From: an uncultured Chlorobiaceae bacterium
GTDB taxonomy: Bacteria > Bacteroidota > Chlorobiia > Chlorobiales > Chlorobiaceae
Direction of reading: 5' to 3'
DNA: 6,858 nucleotides
NCBI GenBank assembly: GCA_903874585.1
Contig: CAIQSY010000212.1
Location: forward strand, 1-6,858
Each line of letters begins with the position of its first letter. Position 1 is the first letter of the stretch. The translations under genes and the position numbers were made by a program. The notes beneath the pieces are model-generated. The model worked only from the letters and a program-made list of their open reading frames with translations, had not been told where the DNA came from and searched no databases. Positions 1 through 5,931 of this stretch are shown piece after piece.

Positions 1-2
1 CA

Positions 3-407
3 TCAAAAATTGTGGTGGGCATTGATGCTGAAAATGGCATTCCAAAAATCAAAGGCTGGACGGAGAGTTCCGCAGTTCAGGATTATGAGCTGGCACTCCA
101 GATGAAGGCGATGGGCATTGAGCGTATTATTTATACCGATATCGCCTGCGACGGCATGATGCAAGGCGTCGGGTATGAGAGTACCAAGCGATTCGCTGAA
201 AAAGCTGGTATGAAAATTACGGCATCGGGCGGCGTAACGACCTCCAAAGATTTGAAAAAACTCAATGAACTGACCGCTTATGGCGTTGATTCGGTGATTG
301 TTGGTAAAGCACTTTACGAATGCAATTTTCCTTGTCAAGAGTTGTGGTATGGTTTTGAGGATGAAATGACGCTCGACCACAATTTTTCGACGGCTCGACA
401 AAAATAG
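3..407 (+). CDS. hisA: HisA, phosphoribosylformimino-AICAR ribotide isomerase (C-terminal half, 5' truncated by window edge)
   Basis: HisA is a cytoplasmic (beta/alpha)8-barrel enzyme that opens the ribose ring of ProFAR by an Amadori rearrangement to give PRFAR, the fourth step of histidine biosynthesis. The visible 134 codons run in frame from the left edge to a TAG stop, about half of the usual 240-260 residues. Counting from the first full codon, the motif VVGIDAENG (residues 4-12) carries the Asp (D8) matching the second catalytic Asp of the family. YTDIACDG (44-51) holds the conserved Thr-Asp pair. ASGGV (74-78) and IVGKALYE (99-106) are the C-terminal phosphate-binding loops. About 28 residues follow the last motif, ending STARQK, a longer tail than in E. 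coli HisA. The GTG at 12 is an internal Val and not a start. HisF is the main alternative, but the TDIACDG and KALYE signatures favour HisA. scpB follows 18 bases later on the same strand. Confidence 0.93.
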   Translation, partial: SKIVVGIDAENGIPKIKGWTESSAVQDYELALQMKAMGIERIIYTDIACDGMMQGVGYESTKRFAEKAGMKITASGGVTTSKDLKKLNELTAYGVDSVIVGKALYECNFPCQELWYGFEDEMTLDHNFSTARQK

Positions 408-425
408 CAGGTAACAGCCAATCCT

Positions 426-1055
426 GTGCAGACGCATGATGTACACTTGCAGCAGCAGATTGAGGCACTTATTTTTGCTTCTGAGGAGGCTGTTCCCCTT
501 CAGACGATACGTCAGATTACGGGTGTAGAGCTTGATTCCGATCAGCTTCAGCGTATTGTGGAGGCGCTGAATACCGCTTATAATGAAACCGGACGAACCT
601 TTCAGATTCACCGTCTTGCCGGTGGCTACCGTTTTCTTTCAAAACCCGAATACAACGATATTCTCAAGCAACTGCTTGCTCCTAAAATTCGCAGAAAGCT
701 CTCTCATTCGATTCTTGAAGTTCTTGCTGTTATTGCCTATCATCAGCCAGTGACTCGCGGAGAGATTCAAAAAATTCGTGGTGTCAGCCCTGATTATGCT
801 CTCGATAGATTGCTGGAGCGTTGTTTTATTGAGGTTCGTGGCAGGGCGGATTCTCCGGGTAAAGCATTGCAATATGGTACAACATCCGACTTTCTCGATC
901 TTTTTCACTTCTCATCCTTAAAAGAGTTGCCGAAACTGCGTGAGATCAAAGAGATTCTTCAAGAGCAGGAAGAGCAGGAGTATCTGACTCGACCTGATGC
1001 CCCATCACTGAATAACAATAATGAGAAGAGGATTGAAACCTATGAAAAAGAGTAG
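426..1055 (+). CDS. scpB: ScpB, segregation and condensation protein B
   Basis: ScpB is the winged-helix (kleisin-associated) subunit of the bacterial SMC condensin. Together with ScpA it binds Smc and helps compact and segregate the chromosome. The 209-residue product has the family layout. An N-terminal winged helix begins at IEALIFASEEAVPL (12-25), with GYRFLSKPEY (67-76) closing the first domain. A second winged helix spans about 88-160 with LSHSILEVLAVIAYHQPVTR (92-111), IRGVSPDYALDRLLER (117-132) and YGTTSDFLDLF (150-160). A charged, Gln/Glu-rich and Asn-rich tail (about 172-209) is probably disordered. The start is a GTG at 426 with only a weak upstream purine stretch; a TTG at 447 is a possible alternative, still just before the conserved helix. 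No scpA is present in this window. The end overlaps the pseudouridine synthase gene, a neighbour pair also seen in Bacillus-type scpA-scpB-rluB clusters, so coupled translation is likely. Confidence 0.93.
   Translation: MQTHDVHLQQQIEALIFASEEAVPLQTIRQITGVELDSDQLQRIVEALNTAYNETGRTFQIHRLAGGYRFLSKPEYNDILKQLLAPKIRRKLSHSILEVLAVIAYHQPVTRGEIQKIRGVSPDYALDRLLERCFIEVRGRADSPGKALQYGTTSDFLDLFHFSSLKELPKLREIKEILQEQEEQEYLTRPDAPSLNNNNEKRIETYEKE
1027..1032 (+). promoter_or_regulatory. Ribosome binding site that decides the rluB start
   Basis: AGAGGA lies inside the end of scpB, 9 bases before the ATG at 1042. The earlier in-frame ATG at 1021 has only an A/T-rich stretch before it, so this site favours 1042 as the start. 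Confidence 0.6.
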
Positions 1056-1791
1056 TACGAATAATGACGATGGGGTGAGAATTAATCGTTATCTGGCATC
1101 GTGCGGCATAGCATCGCGCCGTGCCGCTGACCAACTGGTGCTGGCTGGACGCGTGATGGTGAACGGCAAGGTGGTAACGACGCCCGGTATTAAAGTTGAT
1201 CCCTCGCACGATGAAGTGATTGTTGATGGAGAACGCTATGCGCAACCGGAGCATCGCAAAGTGTACATTTTGCTCAATAAGCCACGAAATGTTATTACCA
1301 CAAACAGTGACGACAAAAGTCGCGAGGTTGTGCTTGACTTTATTGAGGTTGAGGAGCGCGTATTTCCTGTCGGGCGGCTTGATAGAAAAACAACGGGCGT
1401 ACTGTTGCTGACCAATGATGGAGCGCTGGCACATAAATTAATGCACCCCTCGTCTAATGTAAAAAAAGAGTATATTGCTGAGCTTTCCGAACCATTTACT
1501 CCAAATCTTCTGCCGCAGTTGACGAGCGGTATGCGGCTGAAGGATACCGGTGAGCGGGTAAGCCCTTGCAGAGCAAAAATACTTGACAACGGTTTGCAGG
1601 TGCTTCTCAGCATTCATGAAGGCAAGAACCATCAGGTTCGGCGCATGTTTGAAACTCTCGGTTTTGAGGTGAAACGGCTGGACAGAGTTGCTTATGCAGG
1701 TCTGCTGCCAGGAGAGCTCCGGCGGGGCGAATGGCGACATCTGAGCCGTAATGAGGTTCAGGCACTCTACAAATTGACGGAGCAGCCATAA
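1042..1791 (+). CDS. rluB: RluB-type pseudouridine synthase (RsuA/RluB/RluE/RluF family)
   Basis: This enzyme converts a specific rRNA uridine to pseudouridine; RluB of E. coli acts on 23S rRNA position 2605. From the ATG at 1042 the protein has 249 residues. An N-terminal S4 RNA-binding domain (about 12-60) contains RINRYLASCGIASRRAAD (13-30) and RVMVNGKVV (37-45). The catalytic domain begins at YILLNKPRNVITT (75-87) and carries the family signature VFPVGRLDRKTTGVLLLTND (107-126), in which D114 is the catalytic Asp. EGKNHQVRRMFETLGFEVKR (193-212) is the conserved RNA-contacting C-terminal motif. An in-frame ATG at 1021 would add seven residues but has no ribosome binding site. The gene overlaps scpB by 14 bases. 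The exact target uridine cannot be read from sequence; RluB is the best guess because of the scpB neighbour and the S4 domain, with RsuA or RluE/F less likely. Confidence 0.9.
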   Translation: MKKSSTNNDDGVRINRYLASCGIASRRAADQLVLAGRVMVNGKVVTTPGIKVDPSHDEVIVDGERYAQPEHRKVYILLNKPRNVITTNSDDKSREVVLDFIEVEERVFPVGRLDRKTTGVLLLTNDGALAHKLMHPSSNVKKEYIAELSEPFTPNLLPQLTSGMRLKDTGERVSPCRAKILDNGLQVLLSIHEGKNHQVRRMFETLGFEVKRLDRVAYAGLLPGELRRGEWRHLSRNEVQALYKLTEQP

Positions 1792-1836
1792 GCCATAACG
1801 CCGGTTTTGTTTTCAACACACAAAACCGTTATGGCT
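1791..1836. repeat. Imperfect 17-bp inverted repeat (stem-loop) at the rluB / HhH-barrel gene junction
   Basis: The left arm is 1791-1798 (AGCCATAA) plus 1802-1810 (CGGTTTTGT), interrupted by a 3-base bulge at 1799-1801. It is fully complementary to 1820-1836, leaving a 9-base loop (1811-1819). The left arm starts on the last base of the rluB stop codon, and the right arm contains the ATG at 1831. A second copy of AGCCATA at 1784-1790 can pair with the same right-arm bases, giving an alternative register. No T-run follows on either strand, so it is not a typical intrinsic terminator. It may end or attenuate transcription from rluB, or may mask the start of the next gene. The pairing is directly visible; its role is inference. 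Confidence 0.75.
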
Positions 1837-3885
1837 ATGCAACAGCTTCTCTCATTATTACAACCTCATGTTTTTAAACGTCATGCACGCACTGCTGGCA
1901 TGGCGTTTTTTCTGCTCAATCTTTCCATTTTCGACACTTCTCCAGCACTTGCCAACGAGACCGATTCGGTGCAGGAGCTTCTCCAGTATGCAGAATCTGC
2001 CGCGACGCTTGAGCGTTTGACGGAGCTTCTTGATGAATTGCGTACGAGTAAAATCCCACTGAATGAGGCAAATGGTGATGAGCTGCGCCAACTCCCATGG
2101 CTGAACAGCGACGATGTTCAGGCAATTCTGCGTTATCGTCAAGAACACGGTCGTATCAATTCGCAAAAGGAGCTGCAACCCATTATCGGGGAAGAAAAAA
2201 CGACTGCGCTTGCGCCATATCTTCGTTATAAAAAAGTGAAGATGGTGCGAACCGCAACTCCGAAAGCTGTTGAGGTTGCGGGTTCGCTTTACAACCGACT
2301 TTTCTGGGAAACAACGCCACGCAAAGGAATTTTGAATGGCAAATATGCGGGAGCGAACAGTAAAATGTACCATCGTGCACAATTTTTGGCGCCACATCTT
2401 TCGTTGTCGCTGGTGCAGGAGAAGGATATTGGCGAGCCTGATGCGGCAGATTTTACTTCGTTGAGCGTGAATTTCTACGATCTTGGTGTGCTGGAGCGAG
2501 CCGTGCTTGGCAATTACAAGCTGACGTTCGGGCAAGGTTTGCTGATTGGGCAGGGGCGATTTTTTTCCAAAGGCACTGATCCAGCCGGCAGTGTACGGCT
2601 CTCTGCCAAACCTTTGACGCCCTACACTTCAAGCGCTGAAGAGGGTTTTCTGCAGGGCGCTGCAGTAATAGTGCGCGTTGCTCCATTTGATGTGACGGCC
2701 TTTTATTCGGCAAACCACCTCGATGCAATTATCAATAAGAGTGGCGTTATGACCAGCTTTGGTTCATCCGGCTATCATCGTACCGAATTGGAGATCGGTC
2801 GTAAGGATAACGTTGTTGAAAATGTTTCGGGCGCCAACGTGCTTTATCGTTATCAACTTGGTACGCTCAACGGTAAAGTTGGCGGCAGTATGCTGCGCTA
2901 CAGCTATCCTTATCCCTTCGATTCGCTGGAGCCAACTGCCGTGGTGAGCAGCGTCTCTTCCGGCACGCTCTCCAGCGTTGAGGCGGATCTTACGGCGGGC
3001 AAGTTGTCGCTTTTTGCCGAGCTTGCCTCGTCGCAACATCCCAACGATAGGTCGTGGATTGCTGGTGCTGAATATGCGTTGGCACGTGGTATCTCTACAG
3101 TTGTTGCTCGGCGGAGCTATGGCGTGAATTATTTCTCCCCCTTTGCAGGCGCTTTTGCTGAGAGGGGTGATGGTGCATCGAACGAACGTGGCAACTATAT
3201 CGGCGTTCAGGCAAAGGTGAACGATCGGCTTTCGATTGGTGGATATTATGACCTGTTCACCTTTACCGAGCTCGGCAGTCATCTTCCTGACGACTCTGAC
3301 GGTCGTGATGCTCGTCTCTTTGTTGGCTGGAAACAATCATACCTTGTGGCGTGGAATCTTCAGCTTCAGCACAAGGTTAAGGAGGAGCAGAAAAATCAGG
3401 GCACATCAAAACTACCGCTCTGGGCACCGCTGCCGCTGGTGACCAATCGCGTGCAACTCGATTGCAATCTCACCCCAAATAAGCATTTGCGGTTCAGAAC
3501 TCGCGGTGAAATAAAGAGTGTTGTCAAACAATATCTCGCTGGAGATCAGTCGTTTACTGGGCAACTCATCTCTCAGCAAATTGGATACAGCGTGAACAAG
3601 TACAGCATCAAAGGGCGATTAACGCTCTTCAACGCCACTGATTACGATGCCGCGCTTTATGCTTATGAGGATGATTTGCCGTTGACCTCCAGTCTTGGCG
3701 TGTATGATGGGCGCGGCAAATCGCTTTTTGTTGTAGCAACATGGCAGGCAATGCCGCAGATGAAACTTGCGGCACGTTACGAAACGACATGGTACAGTGA
3801 CCGTGACGTGTACAGCAGTGGTAATGACGAGCGCGCAACCAATGCGCCGGGCTCATTCCATCTCGGCTGTTTATTGTCGTTCTGA
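1831..3885 (+). CDS. Exported helix-hairpin-helix protein with C-terminal outer-membrane-like beta-barrel, function unknown
   Basis: No characterised function is known to me. With the ATG at 1831 the product has 684 residues. It shows a signal peptide with basic n-region (KRHAR), hydrophobic core AFFLLNLSIF (25-34) and likely signal peptidase I cleavage after PALA (A41). A helical stretch follows (45-74). Next is a ComEA-like double helix-hairpin-helix region (about 77-131): LNEANGDELRQLPWLNSDDV, then ILRYRQEHGRINSQKELQPI. The remainder (about 144-684) is rich in alternating hydrophobic/polar strands and ends HLGCLLSF with a terminal Phe, as in outer-membrane barrels. Segments such as QEKDIGEP (196-203), LGNYKLTFGQGLLIGQG (226-242) and GYHR (314-317) resemble, from memory, a family of roughly 700-residue HhH-domain proteins common in Bacteroidetes. 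The start is uncertain: TTG at 1807 (692 residues), ATG at 1831 or ATG at 1837 are all possible and none has a ribosome binding site. ATG at 1900 would remove the basic n-region. A role in DNA uptake is only a guess from the HhH part. Confidence 0.85.
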   Translation: MAMQQLLSLLQPHVFKRHARTAGMAFFLLNLSIFDTSPALANETDSVQELLQYAESAATLERLTELLDELRTSKIPLNEANGDELRQLPWLNSDDVQAILRYRQEHGRINSQKELQPIIGEEKTTALAPYLRYKKVKMVRTATPKAVEVAGSLYNRLFWETTPRKGILNGKYAGANSKMYHRAQFLAPHLSLSLVQEKDIGEPDAADFTSLSVNFYDLGVLERAVLGNYKLTFGQGLLIGQGRFFSKGTDPAGSVRLSAKPLTPYTSSAEEGFLQGAAVIVRVAPFDVTAFYSANHLDAIINKSGVMTSFGSSGYHRTELEIGRKDNVVENVSGANVLYRYQLGTLNGKVGGSMLRYSYPYPFDSLEPTAVVSSVSSGTLSSVEADLTAGKLSLFAELASSQHPNDRSWIAGAEYALARGISTVVARRSYGVNYFSPFAGAFAERGDGASNERGNYIGVQAKVNDRLSIGGYYDLFTFTELGSHLPDDSDGRDARLFVGWKQSYLVAWNLQLQHKVKEEQKNQGTSKLPLWAPLPLVTNRVQLDCNLTPNKHLRFRTRGEIKSVVKQYLAGDQSFTGQLISQQIGYSVNKYSIKGRLTLFNATDYDAALYAYEDDLPLTSSLGVYDGRGKSLFVVATWQAMPQMKLAARYETTWYSDRDVYSSGNDERATNAPGSFHLGCLLSF

Positions 3886-3915
3886 TATGTCCTAAATTCT
3901 TGGGAAATACATATC
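3884..3915. other. Weak stem-loop after the HhH-barrel gene stop codon
   Basis: GATATGT at 3884-3890, overlapping the TGA stop, is perfectly complementary to ACATATC at 3909-3915. Two inner C residues (3891-3892) can also pair with G residues near 3902-3904. The stem is AT-rich, the loop is large and no T-run follows on either strand. It could be a poor 3' hairpin shared by the two convergent transcripts, or chance. Confidence 0.3.
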
Positions 3916-3917
3916 CC

Positions 3918-3935
3918 GCGTCTGACAGCGTCTGA
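3918..3935. repeat. Short tandem direct repeat in the convergent spacer
   Basis: GCGTCTGA occurs at 3918-3925 and again at 3928-3935, a 10-base period. It lies between the ends of the HhH-barrel gene and pyrG. No function can be assigned, and two copies of 8 bases may be chance. Confidence 0.35.
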
Positions 3936-3963
3936 ACGGAAAGAAACTCTGTATGATTTGCCC

Positions 3964-5643
3964 CTAAAGAGGAGTAAAGGAGGGCATTTCAACACTCATA
4001 TCAGTCTGATGAGATCCCTGCCGATACTCTTTTGCTGCCTCGACAAAGCCGTGAAAAAGCGGATGTACTTTCTGTACTCTTGATTTCAGTTCAGGATGAA
4101 ACTGTACAGCAACGAACCAACGATGATTCTTTAACTCAATAATCTCTATAAGCTCTCCATTTGGCGATGTTCCTGAAAACACCATCCCACTCTCTTCAAA
4201 TATCTTGCGATACTCATTGTTAAACTCATAACGGTGACGATGACGTTCGTTCACCAGAAATTTTTGATAGGACGCATGCGCTTTTGAACCTTCGGTAATA
4301 ATACATGGATAGCTGCCAAGACGCATCGAGCCGCCTTTCTCTTTTACCTTTTTCTGGTGCTCCATGAGATCAATAATAGCAAAACGTACGCGCTTGTTAA
4401 ATTCTGTCGAATTTGCCTCCGGCATACCACAAACGTTACGTGCAAACTCAATGGATGCACACTGCATACCAAGGCATATACCAAAAAATGGGATATTTTT
4501 CTCTCTTACATACTGAATATATTTGACCTTACCTTCGGTACCTCGATCGCCAAAACCGGGAGCTACCAAAAGCCCATGTACTCCGTCAAGCGCTTTTGCA
4601 AAATCAAAATTCGGCTCTTCCGCATCCTCTGCACGCAAAAGCTTGACGTTGACCTTAACATTATTGCTTGCTCCAGCATGAATAAAGGATTCAAGAATAG
4701 ATTTATATGCGTCTGGATATTCTGTGTACTTACCACAAATACCAACGGTAACTTCGCCGCCCGTAGGAAATTTAACTTTGTTACAAAAATTACGCCAATA
4801 TTCAAGATCAGGCTCTTGAAATCCTTTAAGACCAAGCTTTTTAAGAACACGTAAATCGAGCTGTTCTTGAAGCAGCATAAGCGGTACTTCATAAATAGTG
4901 GCACAATCACTTAACCCTATAACATCATACTCGTTAAGGTTACAGAAATGACCAACCTTATTCTTTATCTCACGGGAAAGTTGCTTTTCACTGCGGCATA
5001 CCAAAATATCTGGCTGAATACCAACACCAAGCAGCATTTTAACGCTATGCTGTGTTGGCTTGGTTTTCAGCTCACTTGCTGCTTTGATATAAGGAACAAA
5101 GGTCAGGTGGATATTCAGCAGATTACCATCGCCCATATCCAGCTTCATCTGCCGCATTGCTTCAAGAAATGGCAGTGATTCAATATCGCCGATGGTACCA
5201 CCTATCTCAGTAATGAGTACATCAAGATTACTATTTTTGGCCTGTTCAGCCATTCTATCTTTGATTTCATCAATCACGTGGGGTACCACTTGGACGGTAG
5301 CTCCAAGATAATCGCCATTACGCTCTTTGTCGATCACCGATTTATAGACTCGCCCCATGGTAAGGTTTGAGGTCTGCGATGTTGCATCATCAAGAAAACG
5401 TTCATAGTGCCCCAAATCAAGATCAGCTTCTGCGCCATCGTCGGTAACATAGACCTCACCGTGCTGATAAGGAGACATTGTCCCGGGATCAACATTGATA
5501 TAGGGATCATATTTCTGTATCGTCACTTTCAAGCCACGAGATTTAAGCAGCATCCCGAGAGAAGCCGAGAGAATTCCCTTGCCGATTGAGGAAATCACTC
5601 CTCCTGTAACAAAAATATGTTTTACATTTTTTGGTCGAGCCAT
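3964..5643 (-). CDS. pyrG: PyrG, CTP synthase (glutamine hydrolysing)
   Basis: CTP synthase makes CTP from UTP, ATP and glutamine-derived ammonia in the cytoplasm, the last step of de novo cytidine nucleotide synthesis. The 559 residues are a complete protein (family usually 530-560). The N-terminal synthetase domain (about 1-290) has IFVTGGVISSIGKGILSASL (10-29), with the P-loop-like nucleotide-binding turn. It also has YDPYINVDPGTMSPYQHGEV (45-64), DLDLGHYERF (74-83) and TEIGGTIGDIES (145-156); D76 and E146 match the Mg-binding acids of the E. coli enzyme. The C-terminal class I glutamine amidotransferase domain (about 298-545) has the oxyanion region APGFGDRG (361-368), nucleophile C390 in FFGICLGMQ, and H516 with E518 in VQFHPEL, so the triad is intact. 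The start ATG at 5643 gives the canonical MARPKNVKHIFVTGG beginning but has no clear ribosome binding site. The gene is last of the minus-strand group after the CDGSH gene (39-base gap). No attenuator or pyrimidine-responsive leader is visible. Confidence 0.98.
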   Translation of the reverse strand: MARPKNVKHIFVTGGVISSIGKGILSASLGMLLKSRGLKVTIQKYDPYINVDPGTMSPYQHGEVYVTDDGAEADLDLGHYERFLDDATSQTSNLTMGRVYKSVIDKERNGDYLGATVQVVPHVIDEIKDRMAEQAKNSNLDVLITEIGGTIGDIESLPFLEAMRQMKLDMGDGNLLNIHLTFVPYIKAASELKTKPTQHSVKMLLGVGIQPDILVCRSEKQLSREIKNKVGHFCNLNEYDVIGLSDCATIYEVPLMLLQEQLDLRVLKKLGLKGFQEPDLEYWRNFCNKVKFPTGGEVTVGICGKYTEYPDAYKSILESFIHAGASNNVKVNVKLLRAEDAEEPNFDFAKALDGVHGLLVAPGFGDRGTEGKVKYIQYVREKNIPFFGICLGMQCASIEFARNVCGMPEANSTEFNKRVRFAIIDLMEHQKKVKEKGGSMRLGSYPCIITEGSKAHASYQKFLVNERHRHRYEFNNEYRKIFEESGMVFSGTSPNGELIEIIELKNHRWFVAVQFHPELKSRVQKVHPLFHGFVEAAKEYRQGSHQTDMSVEMPSFTPL

Positions 5644-5682
5644 AACATCGTTGGTCGTTTGTTAATAGGTAAAAACGTTGGT

Positions 5683-5907
5683 TTACTCTGGTTGTTTATG
5701 GGCACCATCACAAAAAGGGAGTTTGGCTGATCTTCCACAACTGCATATTGCTACGGTTTTTTCTTCATCAATCACCACAGCCCATGGATGTATGCCACTG
5801 CCTTTATGTGAGCCATCACATAAAGGCATGTTTTTCGATTTGCCACATTGACAATAATATTTTGTACCCGGCTGCTCTTTGATAACATAAGGGTGCTTCT
5901 GTTCCAT
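5683..5907 (-). CDS. Small tandem CDGSH-type iron-sulfur protein
   Basis: This 74-residue protein consists almost entirely of two CDGSH motifs, each of which binds a redox-active [2Fe-2S] cluster through three Cys and one His. The first is C19-x-C21, then PLCDGSH with C30 and H34. The second is C55-x-C57, then PFCDGAH with C66 and H70. All eight predicted ligands are present. A strand-forming linker (HPWAVVIDEEKTVAIC, 40-55) separates them. No signal peptide or membrane segment is seen, so it should be a soluble cytoplasmic protein, unlike membrane-anchored mitoNEET. Tandem-CDGSH proteins of this size are widespread in bacteria, but their physiological partners are mostly unknown; electron transfer or cluster transfer is the usual suggestion. 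A strong ribosome binding site precedes the ATG. It lies 24 bases after the gyrA stop and 39 bases before pyrG, consistent with co-transcription, but no functional link to either neighbour is evident. Confidence 0.93.
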   Translation of the reverse strand: MEQKHPYVIKEQPGTKYYCQCGKSKNMPLCDGSHKGSGIHPWAVVIDEEKTVAICSCGRSAKLPFCDGAHKQPE

Positions 5908-5910
5908 AAC

Positions 5911-5916
5911 TCCTCC
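5911..5916 (-). promoter_or_regulatory. Strong Shine-Dalgarno site of the CDGSH gene
   Basis: On the minus strand GGAGGA is followed by GTT and the ATG at 5907, a short but workable spacing. It sits in the 24-base gap after the gyrA stop. It is the best ribosome binding site in the window, whereas pyrG and the HhH-barrel gene have none that I can see. Confidence 0.7.
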
Positions 5917-5931
5917 GCAGTTTAAAAGCTG

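Noticed and set aside
12..14. GTG at 12 as a start codon for a short HisA-like gene
   Set aside because: The frame is open to the left edge and the preceding codons continue the conserved strand before the catalytic Asp, so this is the middle of hisA.
3..611. Open frame of 202 codons on the minus strand
   Set aside because: It overlaps hisA and scpB, both of which carry clear family motifs on the plus strand.
1774..1810. Possible promoter for the HhH-barrel gene (TTGACG at 1774-1779)
   Set aside because: No acceptable -10 element lies 16-18 bases downstream; the region there is AACGCC, so the -35 match is probably chance within rluB coding sequence.
2764..3336. Open frame of 190 codons on the minus strand
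   Set aside because: It is antisense to the HhH-barrel gene, shows no family motif and has a basic, low-order composition typical of shadow frames.
4357..4854. Open frame of 165 codons on the plus strand
   Set aside because: It lies wholly inside pyrG on the opposite strand, has no recognisable domain, and its sequence reads as the antisense of the conserved CTP synthase.
5649..5682. CGTTGGT repeated at 5649-5655 and 5676-5682 before pyrG
   Set aside because: Two 7-base copies in a short gap are too weak to call an operator, and no symmetry or known regulator site is seen.
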